A stretch of 64,000 nucleotides of DNA, from positions 2,200,448-2,264,447 of the forward strand of contig RPFO01000104.1 of the NCBI GenBank assembly GCA_009746045.1. The letters are read 5' to 3'. This document shows positions 1 through 10,245 of the stretch, piece after piece. The translations under genes were made by a program, and so were the position numbers. Source of the stretch: Mesostigma viride (taxonomy: Eukaryota; Streptophyta; Mesostigmatophyceae; Mesostigmatales; Mesostigmataceae). The first letter of the stretch is position 1; each line of letters starts with the position of its first letter. The notes under the pieces were generated by a model that had not been told where the DNA came from, searched no databases, and worked only from the letters and a program-made list of their open reading frames with translations.

Positions 1-92
1 CCAGAAATCGGGAGAATCCGGACCATGGTAGCTCGAGCCTGCCGTTATCTTTTCCGCGTTTTCGAGTCGTTCAGGATGATGAAGATGAATTG
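1..92 (+). repeat. Short dispersed repeat, copy 1 (cut by window start)
   Basis: This stretch matches the reverse complement of about 18990-19105, and its first 57 bases match 16450-16510. In all three places the core reads GGGAGAATCCGGACCA, then a CTCGAGCCTGCCG block, then TATCTTTTCCG. No coding potential is seen. The copy inside the LINE at 16450 has a clean target-site duplication, so this is a mobile sequence of unknown class. Confidence 0.75.
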
Positions 93-349
93 TGCATTGA
101 AATTATGGCTGGCTTACTTGTGGAGCGACTAGATGACCTAGACGGTGGGGCCGGAAACAGCATGCTTGATCAGGGCGTGTGTTTCGAGCCTAACTGGCCG
201 GGAGTGTCTAGTGGTGAGCACCATTGCTGCGATCGCTCTCCCACCATTTACGAGGAAATAGATAGACCGTGGCGGCGTGCATGGCCATGTATACATGTAC
301 GCCTCCTACAGGCACTATACCAGCTGACTCACGAGCATTATTTAACCAT

Positions 350-616
350 TACACACAGATCTCGAGTGATTTATCTAGTACCAAATCCGAAAGGCTTGCA
401 TCACTCCCCGGACAGGAGAACTTTTGCGGATGACTGTAGGTGTAAGTTGGCGATGCCATGGTAACCGGAGACGTCCGTCCTATAGTCAGCAAAATTGGTG
501 CGAGAGGTCCCCAGTTCGATTCCGGTCGGATTCATTTGCAGATCGCGTTTTCCGCGTTTTCCGCGGCCCGGCACTGAACGCAAAGGTTTTCACCTTTGCG
601 GAGTGTCTGATCAGAA
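350..616 (+). repeat. 386-bp repeat family, 5'-incomplete copy
   Basis: This copy is nearly identical to the last two thirds of the complete copy at 629-1008, giving a tandem period of 393 bases. It carries a B-box-like TTCGATTCC near 512. The 5' portion of the unit is missing here. Confidence 0.85.
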
Positions 617-628
617 TATACGCTTGGC

Positions 629-1008
629 TGATTTCGATAGTACCGGCTACGCCCCCTTCTAAAGAAGGATTCAGCCGTGTTCAGCCCGTCTCACGGTGCG
701 AGACTGAACAAGTCTCGCGTGCAGACACGTGTGTAGTACTCCTACACACAGATCTCGAGTGATTTATCTAGTACCAAATCCGAAAGGCTTGCATCACTCC
801 CCGGACAGGAGAACTTTTGCGGATGACTGTAGGTGTAAGTTGGCGATGCCATGGTAACCGGAGACGTCCGTCCTATAGTCAGCAAAATTGGTGCGAGAGG
901 TCCCCAGTTCGATTCCGGTCGGATTCATTTGCAGATCGCGTTTTCCGCGTTTTCCGCGGCCCGGCACTGAACGCAAAGGTTTTCACCTTTGCGGAGTGTC
1001 TGATCAAA
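629..1008 (+). repeat. 386-bp repeat family, complete copy
   Basis: The limits are taken from the copy at 40637-41022, which has a 10-bp target-site duplication. Inside are a strong hairpin (stem GCGAGACT/AGTCTCGC near 697-717) and a B-box-like TTCGATTCC near 905. I could not fold it into a tRNA. No open frame is conserved between copies in a recognisable family, so the class (SINE-like or Mutator-like) is open. Confidence 0.8.
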
Positions 1009-1011
1009 ATT

Positions 1012-1366
1012 ATTTAACCATGTACGTGTGTGCCTATGATGTGCCACACTCCAGACCGCGATGCCTAGTTTTATTTAGTTCAGCTGTGCCCATGCAGAGA
1101 GCTGCTCTCTGCTGAGAGGCCACGCCTAGCTTTTGTATAGCTATGCTGATCTTCCCCCCCATGACAGGCTCCCCCTTTAATAGCTGGGCATAGCTTGATA
1201 GATCATGGGGCTGCAGGTGCCCTGGGGCACCTAGAGCAAGTGTCGTTTACATTCCCACCCTTGCAAGAAGTAGCTTAGAATGTATTAAAAGCCATATGCC
1301 CCTTCTCTGGGATATGTGCTACATATTCTCCCAACGGAGTTATGTTACAATTCAATTCAATTCAAT
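1012..1366 (+). mobile_element. ORF1-only retroposon family, 3'-end copy
   Basis: This is a 5'-truncated copy of the family seen in full at 7722-8857 (minus). It ends in the family 3' hairpin (ACTCC-CAAC-GGAGT type, here degenerate) and a CAATT-repeat tail at about 1350-1366. The conserved blocks are the CTCTCTGCTGAG hairpin region, the AGCTATGCTGATCTTCC block and ATGCCCCTTCTC. No protein is encoded. Confidence 0.85.
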
Positions 1367-1576
1367 GGGGCTCGTGTCGTTGCGTCATGTTGTGAAGGGC
1401 TCTCATTTTTCCCACTGCGTTGTACTGCGTTGTGTTTGTGATGCTAATGAAAAATAGCTCTGAGTGGCCCAATGGTGGGCCTGAGTTTTGTTCCACAAAG
1501 CCTGCATATGTTGCCCATAGTAGCTCGTGCAAGAAGCCAGATTTTTTCATGAACCGTTTGTGAATTAGCACATGAC
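1367..1576. other. Unassigned spacer
   Basis: I see no gene, repeat copy or RNA signal that I can support here. A short minus-strand open frame shows no recognisable similarity. Confidence 0.5.
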
Positions 1577-2250
1577 TTGTGACCTAGCCGGCCTCACCGC
1601 TCAGGCGGTGAAGGACATCGCCGCCCAGCCGGCGCCTGCTGGCCCGGCCGGCGATGCTCCCTCCAGCTCAGTGAGCGGACTTGCTTAAGCAGCATACCAC
1701 CTCCACCACCTCCACCATCTCGGCACAACTCATCAAGCAACAAGCCCTCGACCTTCGCGAGGAAGCCGACATCGCCCGGCGCAGCCACAATGTCATCGTC
1801 AAGCACTTCGACCAGCCGGCAGGTGAGACCTCCACGAGCCTTCTTGAGGCATTTTTGCCCCCATGCTACTCACTGGTGAGCTGGACATGTCGGCTGTCCG
1901 CCTCCCCCGCGCGCGGGGGAAGGCTGGCCCGGCCCCCGTGCTCCTCACCTGGGGTTAAGTACATGGCGGACAAGCTGGCGTTCCTGCTGGGGTTAAATGC
2001 CGCAAGAAGGTCTCGAGGACTCGCTTCACGCTGGACGACGACTTGACCCTCAGTGGCCCAGCAACAGCGGCGACGCGAGCTATGGCCGGCCGACCTACCT
2101 TCAGCTCCGGCAGAGCGCAGGGGGGAAGCCGGTATACTGGAGCCCTGGGGCGGTCATATCCACGTTGACCACAAGCCCTGGCAGCCCCCTCCTGCCACCT
2201 CAGATTAGGAAATCCATACCAGTAGGGTAGATTAGTCAGGCTTAGCCTAG
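1577..2250 (+). pseudogene. L1-type ORF1 remnant
   Basis: The translation contains the N-terminal blocks of the ORF1 family seen at 8345-8857: GLTAQAVKDIAAQPAPAGPA, then LDLREEADIARRS followed by NVIVKHFD. A later frame holds FTLDDDLTL. This order (coiled-coil-like segment, RRM start, C-terminal domain) matches L1 ORF1 (Transposase_22) RNA-binding proteins. Stop codons and frame changes near 1685, 1850 and 2050 show that it is dead. The 3' UTR is missing and another element's tail starts at 2266. Confidence 0.75.
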
Positions 2251-2265
2251 CATGTGGCCCACGCG

Positions 2266-2575
2266 TGCATTAATTAATTAATTAATTAATTATCAACATC
2301 ACTCCGTTGGGAGTAGATGTAGCACATAGCCCTGAGAAGGGGCATATGGCTTTTAATACATTCTAGGCTACTTCATGCAAGGGTGGGAATGTAAGCTACC
2401 CCTGCTCTAGGTGCACCAGGGCACCCGCACCCTCATGGTCTATCACGCTATGCCCGGGTAAGGGGGGAGCATGCCTGTGAGGGGGAAGATCATCATGGCT
2501 ATACAAAAACTAGAGCGTGGCATCTCAGCAGAGAGCAGCTCTCTGCATGGGCACAGCATTACTAAATAAAACTAG
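2266..2575 (-). mobile_element. ORF1-only retroposon family, 3'-end copy
   Basis: The TTAA-repeat tail lies at the left (2266-2292), followed on the minus strand by the CAAC-loop hairpin and the family 3' UTR blocks (ATGCCCCTTCTC, GCACCTAGAGCA). The copy is 5'-truncated and has no coding sequence. Confidence 0.85.
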
Positions 2576-2790
2576 GCATCGTACTAAATAAAACTAGGCC
2601 CACGCGCATGTGCGCCCATAATGGCCCCCATGCATGGATGTTGCCTTCATAATTTAGCCACGCCATGCCTATAATGGGACCCCCATGGATGTTGCATTAA
2701 GAAATTAGCCATGCTATGCCTATGCAGAGAGATGCTCTCTGTTGAGAAGCCATGCCCTAGCCCTTGCATGTATAGCCATGATGCACATCA
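2576..2790 (+). repeat. Second retroposon subfamily fragment
   Basis: The blocks CCCACGCGCATGTGCGCCCA, CCCCCATGGATG and the CTCTCTG.TGAG hairpin recur at 32770-32980 and, inverted, at 35140-35400. No coding potential is recognised. Confidence 0.7.
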
Positions 2791-3303
2791 GTCCGACGCC
2801 GCGCCTTGCGCACCCCGGTAATTCCCGCGCGAAATTTGACGAAATTCGGTGTGCCGTGCAATGTTGACTGAAATTCGGTGTGCACGGCTATGGTGACGCG
2901 AAAATTTATTGCGAGCTGATTACGCAACCATTTTGGACGTTATTTCGCTTGTTCGGACGGCAATTACATAAGGAAAATTATCGTACATTAAAAAACCTGA
3001 AAAACAGTTTCTTTTTTTTCTGCAGCGAGGGCACGTGGGCAGCAGGCGGGCGTTTTGCACACCAACCGGCCCGACCCGTGTGTGTGCAAGGTAAAACACA
3101 GACAGGAAAAACATGCTCTCGTTGGTTATGGACACATTCTACCAGTTCCTAACATCATTTCAAAGAAACCCAGCGATGGATTTCCCTTAATTTTGCGTTT
3201 CCGATTTTTACGCCCCTTCCGCGAAAAAGTGAGAATTATAGGAGCGCTGACAGGGGCAACACTGCATGTCGTGCTTTTAATCGCTTTTACGTCTTTTCTT
3301 GCA
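2791..3303. other. Unassigned sequence
   Basis: No gene is recognised. A small local duplication of GAAATTCGGTGTGC occurs near 2842-2885. The last 30 bases (3275-3304) are pyrimidine-rich and end in TTGCAG, a convincing 3' splice-site shape just before the frame at 3309. Confidence 0.4.
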
Positions 3304-3308
3304 GCTAT

Positions 3309-3476
3309 ATGACTTACCTTGGGCGCAGCAACATCGCCCGGTGTTTATCCTGCGGGCGGGGCTTGCTGGCCCCGTCCGGAGTGTGCTCGGGGTGCGGGAA
3401 AAACCACAGCTACTGGTTTATAACGTCGACAACCCCCCATTTTCTGGTCATTAACCGGCGTATTCTTGTTGTTTAA
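3309..3476 (+). CDS. Small zinc-ribbon-like open frame
   Basis: This 55-codon frame has two CxxC pairs, CLSC and CSGC, separated by ten residues. That spacing is typical of zinc ribbons or treble-clef knuckles. It is immediately preceded by a pyrimidine tract ending TTGCAG (3275-3304), so it could be an internal or last exon and not an independent gene. After the second CxxC the residues look non-conserved. No partner exon was found, and the region upstream is repetitive. The zinc-binding pattern is visible; any function is not inferable. Confidence 0.3.
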   Translation: MTYLGRSNIARCLSCGRGLLAPSGVCSGCGKNHSYWFITSTTPHFLVINRRILVV

Positions 3477-3785
3477 GCTTCCGGCGACGGGCGAAAAGAG
3501 CTCTTACCATGACGGCATGCTCTGGGGAGGCGTTCCGAGAAGGACTGGGGCGGGCAGGCAAATTTACACGCGACAGTGCCCGCACGTCGCCTGCGCACCC
3601 CGGCGTACAAGGGAAAGCGCAGTGTTTCCCTCCTGGACGGCCCATCGCTGCCTTTGCCGGGCGGCATGTTGGGGAGGCGGCTCCTTCTTCCTTTCTTACC
3701 GCCCGTTTCATAGTTCATACCCCGTGAGTTTCCCAACGGAGGCGTGTTAATGATGAGCGGCTGCATGCATGAATGAACGGGTGTA
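3477..3785. other. Unassigned spacer
   Basis: Nothing I can support lies here. The sequence is GC-rich and non-repetitive up to the microsatellite. Confidence 0.4.
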
Positions 3786-4894
3786 TGAATGAGGGAGGGG
3801 GAGGGAGGGAGGGAGGGAGGGAGGGAGGGAGGGAGGGAGGGAGGGAGGGAGGGAGGGAGGGAGGAGGAGGAGGGAGGGAGGGAGGGAGGAGGGAGGGAGG
3901 GAGGGAGGGAGGGAGGGAGGAGGGAGGGAGGAGGGAGGGAGGGAGGGAGGAGAGGGAGGGAGGGAGGAGGAGGGAGGGAGGGAGGAGGAGGGAGGGAGGG
4001 AGGGAGGGAGGGAGGGAGGGAGGAGGGAGGGAGGAGGGAGGGAGGGAGGGAGGGAGGGAGGGAGGGAGGGAGGGAGGAGGGAGGGAGGGAGGGAGGGAGG
4101 AGGGAGGGAGGGAGGGAGGGAGGGAGGAGGAGGGAGGGAGGGAGGGGAGGGAGGGAGGGAGGAGGGAGGGAGGGAGGGAGGGAGGGAGGAGGGAGGGAGG
4201 GAGGGAGGGAGGGAGGAGGGAGGGAGGGAGGGAGGGAGGGAGGGAGGGAGGAGGAGGGAGGGAGGGAGGGAGGGAGGGAGGGAGGAGGGAGGGAGGGAGG
4301 GAGGAGGGAGGGAGGGAGGAGGGAGGGAGGGAGGGAGGGAGGGAGGGAGGGAGGGAGGGAGGGAGGGAGGGAGGGAGGGAGGGAGGGAGGAGGGAGGGAG
4401 GGAGGGAGGGAGGGAGGAGGGAGGGAGGGAGGGAGGGAGGGAGGGAGGGAGGGAGGAGGGAGGAGGGAGGGAGGGAGGGAGGGAGGGAGGGAGGGAGGGA
4501 GGGAGGGAGGAGGGAGGGAGGGAGGGAGGAGGGAGAGGGAGGGAGGGAGGAGGGAGGGAGGGAGGGAGGGAGGGAGGGAGGGAGGGAGGGAGGGAGGGAG
4601 GGAGGGAGGGAGGGAGGGAGGGAGGGAGGGAGGGAGGGAGGGAGGGAGGGAGGGAGGGAGGAGGGAGGGAGGGAGGGAGGGAGGGAGGGAGGGAGGGAGG
4701 GAGGGAGGAGGGAGGGAGGGAGGGAGGGAGGAGGGAGGGAGGGAGGAGGGAGGGAGGGAGGAGGAGGGAGGGAGGGAGGGAGGGAGGGAGGGAGGGAGGG
4801 AGGGAGGGAGGGAGGGAGGGAGGGAGGAGGGAGGGAGGGAGGGAGGGAGGGAGGGAGGGAGGGAGGGAGGGAGGGAGGGAGGGAGGGAGGGAGG
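3786..4894 (+). repeat. Long imperfect (GGGA)n array
   Basis: About 1.1 kb of GGGA units is interspersed with GGA units that reset the register. The plus strand is purine-only, so triplex, G-quadruplex and slippage structures are likely. Long open frames across it (Glu/Gly/Arg on one strand, Pro/Ser/Leu on the other) are compositional artefacts. Confidence 0.97.
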
Positions 4895-4901
4895 GTATGA
4901 C

Positions 4902-5060
<159 letters not shown>

Positions 5061-5168
5061 TTACGTGTATGCATGGGTGGGTGGATACATGTGTACGTGT
5101 GTGTGTGTGTGTGGGTGGGTGGGTAAGGGATCGACGTGTGTGTGTGTGTGTATGTGTGTGTGTGTGCT
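5061..5168 (+). repeat. (GT)n-rich microsatellite tail
   Basis: GT runs at 5097-5112 and 5136-5166 are separated by GGGT units. They form one compound simple repeat with the two preceding arrays. Confidence 0.9.
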
Positions 5169-5590
5169 TCTCTGCTTAGGCGTTGGAGCACACGCATGTA
5201 CTGTAGGAAGGGGGTGATGAAAACCCAGACCAACTGTCGCACCCACGGTCCCCTCCACCTTCACCAAGCGTAAGGCCAAGCGTGCCATGGGGGTAGGGTA
5301 GCTGACGCAAGTCACCAACGTCAGGGTGCTCACCAGGCTGGTGGATGAGAAGGTGGGGGCAGGCCCCTGTCAGATGCAGAGAAGAAGAAAAGGAAAAGGA
5401 TGCAGGGCCGTGAGAACGTGCCCCCGGGTGTGGCATTAGCCACTATATAGCTAGCTAGCTGGCTAGAGCTTTGTTATTAATGCATTGTACTATAGGCATG
5501 TGCCCCCAAGTATGCCTTCCTGCATTGTAAATATGATGCATAATGTAATGATGTGTTGTTTGGAACCTTCTGTACACCAAGGTGGAATGA
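5169..5590. other. Unassigned spacer
   Basis: I see no supported gene. Short AGCTAGCTAGCTGGCTAG runs occur near 5448-5465. Confidence 0.4.
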
Positions 5591-5593
5591 TTG

Positions 5594-6335
5594 CCATGAA
5601 ACCCTTGGAAGAACATAGAAAGCTGCTTTTTCTGTGGTATTTATGCTAGCATCTGTCACCAATTTGTTATCCAACCAGCCTGAAGCTTTGTGGGCAGGCT
5701 GCATGGGATGTGTTTCGAACATGTGCCAAGTTCCAGGTCCAACTGAGTTCATTTGATGTCATTATATATGCACATGTGTGATGAAACCCTTGAAAACCAT
5801 GAAAAACTGCATTTTTGTGGTATTTATGCTAGCATTTGTCACCAGTTTGTCATCCAACCAGCCTGAAGCTTTGTGGGCAGGCTGCATGGGATGTGTTTCG
5901 AACATGTGCCAAGTCCCAGGTCCAACTGAGTTCATTTGATGTCATTATATATGCAAATGTGTGATGAAACCCTTGGAAAACCCTGAAAAACTGCATTTTT
6001 GTGGTGTTTATGCTAGCATCTGTCACCAATTTGTCATCCAACCAGCCTGAAACTTTGTGGGCATGCTGCATGGGATGTGTTTAGAACATATGCAAAGTTC
6101 CACGCCCAACTGAGTTCATTTGGTGTCATTATATATGCATATGTGTGATGAAACCCTTGGAAAACCCTGAAAAACTGCATTTTGGGGTATTTATGCTAGC
6201 ATCTGTCACCATTTTGTGATCCAACCAGCCTGAAACTTTGTGGGCATGCTGCATGGGATGTGTTTATAACATGTGCAAAGTTCCAGGCCCAACTGAGTTC
6301 ATTTGATGTCATTATATACGCATACATGCCAGAAA
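5594..6335 (+). repeat. Satellite-like tandem repeat, about 183 bp x 4
   Basis: The block ATGAAACCCTTGG recurs at about 5596, 5781, 5963 and 6148. Each unit also holds CTAGCATCTGTCACCA, CATCCAACCAGCCTGAA and GAGTTCATTTG. Identity between units is high. Unit length and some motifs (GAGTTCATTTG, GTCACCA) resemble the 173-177-bp satellites at 41-46 kb. Confidence 0.9.
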
Positions 6336-6524
6336 GTGCTGAAAATTCGGTATTTTTATGCTAGCAAATGTCACCATGTTACCATGCTGCCGACTCCCAA
6401 AAAATTATTTGACCACATGCCACCATAAGATATCTGATTAGGCACCTTGGTGCCAAATTTGAGGCCAAACTAATCATTAGCCTATCCTAGAATAATTTTC
6501 AGGGTGGAAAAATGGCTTTTTGGA
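6336..6524. other. Unassigned, decaying satellite flank
   Basis: The first bases resemble a degraded satellite unit (GCTAGCAAATGTCACC). Nothing else is recognised. Confidence 0.35.
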
Positions 6525-6767
6525 ATGATGTGTGATCTTCCTCCCCCGTGCCGGGATCCCCTTAGTTGGGTTGCCGGAACCCGAGATCGACAGCATGGTG
6601 GTGCCGGTGCCCTTGAGGCACCTATAGAGCAAGTGTTGCTTACATTCCACTCTTGCAGGAAGTAGCCCAGAAGAATGTATTAAAAGCCGCATATGCCCCT
6701 TCTCCGGGATATGTGCTACATGTACTCCCAACGGAGTCATGTTTCTAATTAATTAATTAATTAATTG
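6525..6767 (+). mobile_element. ORF1-only retroposon family, 3'-end copy
   Basis: A diverged 3' UTR copy ends in TACTCCCAACGGAGTCATG and a TTAA-repeat tail at 6748-6767. It is non-coding. Confidence 0.8.
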
Positions 6768-6929
6768 TGACCTAGGGTCAACAAATCGCGGTCATGGTCA
6801 GACCCCCCTGTATTGAAACCAGTGTATCTCTCTAATGAATTAGCATGTTGTAAGTCTGAGTAGCTAAAAACAAACTTTGATTTATGGGCTTTCAGGAAAG
6901 TATAATATACATGACTGCTTATCTTTGAG

Positions 6930-7645
6930 AGCCCAGCGGATAAGATTTCGTTTCTCAGACGCCGCAAGCGGCTCGAGAAGACTCACTTCACCGTGGACGA
7001 CGACTTGACCCTGGCACAGCACTGCAACGGCGACGGGAGCTATGGCCGACCTACCTCCAGCTGACGGGCAGACCAAGGCGGGCCAGCCGGTGTACTGGAA
7101 GGGGGCGGCCATCTACGTCGGCCACAAGCCCTGGCACGCGACCCCCTCGAGACCACCGCGGCCCCAGCAACTCCAGCCCCAGCCTAGGGGAATCAGCAGC
7201 AGTATAGTGTAGAATAGTTAGACATGCAGTGGCCTTGTACATGCCCGCCTACTACAGGCACTATACCAGCTGAGGCCTAGCCTTTTTAGTCATGTACATG
7301 TGTGCCTATGATGAGCCACCCTCCAGATGCTGCCTACTTTTATTTAATTATGCCGTGCCCATGCAGGGAGTCCCTCCCTGCTGAGAAGCCATGCCCTAGA
7401 GCTCTCTCGTATAGCCATGATGATCTTCCCCCACCTGGCATGCTCCCCCTTTACTGGGCATAGCGTGATAGACCATGAGGGTGCAGGTGGCCTGGTGTGA
7501 CCTAGAGCAAGGGTAGCTTACATTCCCGGCACCCTTGCATGAAGTAGCCTAGAACTGTATTAAAAGCCATATGCCCCTTCTCAGGGATATGTGTTACATT
7601 TACTCCCAACGGAGTGATGTTGATAATTAATTAATTAATTAATAT
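6930..7645 (+). mobile_element. ORF1-only retroposon, 5'-truncated but with ORF1 C-terminus
   Basis: The coding part starts inside ORF1: the translation of 6936-7010 reads ADKISFLRRRKRLEKTHFT and then VDDDLTL, and a later frame gives GQPVYWKGAAIYVGHKPW (7070-7130). These are the end of the RRM and the C-terminal domain of an L1-type ORF1. A short indel near 7020 breaks the frame. A 3' UTR follows, then the CAAC-loop hairpin and a TTAA-repeat tail (7625-7645). No reverse transcriptase is present between ORF1 and the tail. Confidence 0.85.
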
Positions 7646-7721
7646 ACATGACCATGAAAAAAAAATTCCTTAGGTGCTATACGCGTTCTAAAAAAAGCTT
7701 ACAACGCGATATTAATTAGGA

Positions 7722-8857
7722 ACATAACTCCGTGGGGAGTATATACATGTAGCACATAGCCCTTGAGAGGGGGCGTATGGCCTATCATACATTCTAAGCT
7801 ACTTCCTGCAAGGGTGGCCGGAATGTAAACACACTTGCTCTAGGTGCCCCAGGGCACAGGTCTGCACCCTCATGATGTATCACGCTATGCCCAGCTATTA
7901 AAGGGGGAGCATGGCATGTGGGGGAAGATCATCACAGCTATACAAAAGCTAGAGCGTGGCATCTCAGCAGAGAGCAGCTCTCTGCATGGGGTCGGCATAA
8001 CTAAATAAAGCTAGACATCATCTGGAGTGTGGCACATCATAGGCACATGTATGTACATGGCTAAATGAGACTCGTGAGTCAGCTGGTATAGAGCCTGTAG
8101 GAGGCTTACATGTACATACATGGCCACGGTCTATCTATTCTGCACGCACTACTACTGCTGTACATATTCCCCTAAGCTGGGGCGTCTGGAGTCGTTGGGG
8201 CCGGCCGCGGGGGTCGGGCCTGCCAGGGCTTGTGGCCGACGTAGATGGCCGCCCCCTTCCAGTACACCGGCTGTCCCGCCTTGGTCTGCCGGAGCTGGAG
8301 GTAGGTCGGCCATAGCTCCCGTCGCCGTTGTTGCTGCGCCAGGGTCAAGTCGTCGTCAAGGGTGAAGAGAGTCTTCTCGAGCCGCTTGCGGCGTCGGAGA
8401 ATTTAAGAAATCTTGTCCGCCGGGTTCTTAAAGGTGAGAAGGAGCGGGGGCGCCCCTGCCTTACCGGCCCGCGCGCGGGGAAGGCGGCGGGCGACCAGCT
8501 CGATCTCACCAGTAAGGCCCATGCGACCAAGGATTTCTCTCTCAAACGCACGCGCAAGCCGTTCTCGGAATTCTCACCTTCCACCAGGTCGAAGTTCTTG
8601 ACAATGATCGACCGGTTGAGGCTGCGCTTGACGAGCTCGGCCTCCTCGCGGAGGTCAAGCGTCTGCCGCTGGAGCTGGGCTGCGACGGCGGAGGAGGTGG
8701 AGGTGGTGTGCTGCATGTCCGCCCAGGTCGTAATGGGAGGAGCATCGCCGGCCAGGCCAGCAGAGGCTGGCTTGGCGGCAATGTCCTTCACCGCCTGGGC
8801 GGTGAGGCCCGCGGTGTTCTGCAGGACCTCGATAGCGATGGCATTACAACGCGACAT
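7722..8857 (-). mobile_element. ORF1-only (HAL1-like) retroposon, near complete
   Basis: Reading the minus strand, an ATG at 8857 opens an ORF1. The translation shows a coiled-coil-type N-terminus (QNTAGLTAQAVKDIAAKP), LDLREEAELVKRS, the RRM start SIIVKNFDLVEGENSE and, after a frameshift near 8565, an RRM body and TLDDDLTLAQQQRRREL with GQPVYWKGAAIYVGHKPW (about 8380-8215). A 3' UTR with the family blocks follows directly and ends in the CTCC/GGAG hairpin near 7725. No endonuclease or reverse transcriptase lies between. Mammalian HAL1 elements have this ORF1-only plan. The copy is inactive because of at least two frameshifts. Confidence 0.8.
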
Positions 8858-9244
8858 TAATTAATTAATTATTTAACTATCTTGACATCACTCCGTTGGG
8901 AGTAAATGTAGCACATATCCCTGAGAATTAAGGGGCATATGGCTTTTAATACATTCTAGGCTACTTCATGCAAGGGTGGGAATGTAAGCTACCCTTGCTC
9001 TAGGTGCACCAGGGCACCTAGGTAAGCTGCACCCTCATGGTCTATCACGCTATGCCCAGTTAAGGGGGAGCATGCCAGGTGGGGGAAGATCATCATGGCT
9101 ATACGAGAGCTAGGGCATGGCTTCTCAGCAGGGAGGGACTCCCTGCATGGGCACTGCATAATTAAATAAAGCTAGGCATCATCTGGAGGGTGGCTCATCA
9201 TAGGCACACATGTACATGATTAAAAAGGCTAGGCCTCAGCTGGA
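8858..9244 (-). mobile_element. ORF1-only retroposon family, 3' UTR copy
   Basis: The TTAA-repeat tail at 8857-8872 is followed (minus strand) by the hairpin and a full-length 3' UTR up to the CTCAGCTGG block near 9240. The copy is 5'-truncated, without ORF1. Confidence 0.85.
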
Positions 9245-10245
9245 TATTAATTAATTAATTAATTATCAACATCACTCCGTTGGCCGGAGTAGATGTAGCA
9301 CATAGCCCTGAGAAGGGGCATATGGCTTTTAATACATTCTAGGCTACTTCATGCAAGGGTGGGAATGTAAGCTACCCCTGCTCTAGGTGCACCAGGGCAC
9401 CCGCACGGCCCTCATGGTCTATACTATCACGCTATGCCCGGGTAAGGGGGGAGCATGCCTGTGAGGGGGAAGATCATCATGGCTATACAAAAACTAGAGC
9501 GTGGCATCTCAGCAGAGAGCAGCTCTCTGCATGGGCACAGCATTACTAAATAAAACTAGGCATCGTCTGGAGTTATTTAATTATGCAGCACTTGCCCATG
9601 CAGGGAGTAACTCTCTGCTGAGACGCCATGCCCTAGCTTTTTGGTATAGCTATGCTGATCTTCCCCCCCATGACAGGCTCCCCCTTCGCTGGGCATAGCT
9701 TGAAGATCATGGGGATGCAAGTGCCCTGGTGCACCTAGAGCAAGGGTCCTTTACATCCCCACCCTTGCAGGAAGTAGCTTAGGATGTACGATAGGCCATG
9801 TGCCCCCCTCTCAGCCCTGGGCTATGTGCTACATATACTCCCAACGGAGTTATGTTACAATTCAATTCAATTCAATCGTCTGGAGTGTGGCACATCATAG
9901 GCACACATGTACATGGTTAAATAATGCTCGTGGCTCAGCTGGTATAGTGCCTGTAGGAGGCGTACATGTACATGGCCACGGTCTATCTATTCTACACTAC
10001 TACTGCTGTATTCCCCTAAGCGCATGGGGCGTCTGGAGTCACTAGCTGGGGCCGCGGGGGTCGCCTGCCAGGGCTTGTGGCCGACGTAGATGGCCGCCCC
10101 CTTCCAGTACATCGGCTGCCCCGCCTTGGTCTGCCGGAGCTGGAGGTAGGTCGGCCATATTTGATCGGCCATATAGCTCCCGTCGCCGTTGTTGCTGCGC
10201 CAGGGTCAAGTCGTCATCAAGGGTGAAGAGAGTCCGACTCCGAAG
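9245..10245 (-). mobile_element. ORF1-only retroposon, 3' half, split by two insertions
   Basis: This is the downstream half of an element whose ORF1 N-terminal half is at 15405-15643. The minus strand at 10240-10060 encodes FTLDDDLTLAQQQRRREL and the YVGHKPW block. The 3' UTR continues to 9573, is interrupted by the short retroposon at 9574-9874, and resumes to the TTAA tail at 9245-9263. The whole element was also cut by the 5-kb TIR element at 10246. Confidence 0.85.
9574..9874 (+). mobile_element. Short retroposon copy with 12-bp TSD
   Basis: The target-site duplication ATCGTCTGGAGT lies at 9562-9573 and 9875-9886. The 301-bp insert ends in the CAAC-loop hairpin and a CAATT-repeat tail. 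It is a 5'-truncated copy of the ORF1-only family, in opposite orientation to its host element. Confidence 0.92.

Noticed and set aside
470-545. tRNA gene suggested by TTCGATTCC and a near-complementary TCCGTCC/GGTCGGA pair
   Set aside because: The T stem does not pair, no anticodon arm can be placed and the distance between boxes is wrong. The sequence is part of a dispersed 386-bp repeat.
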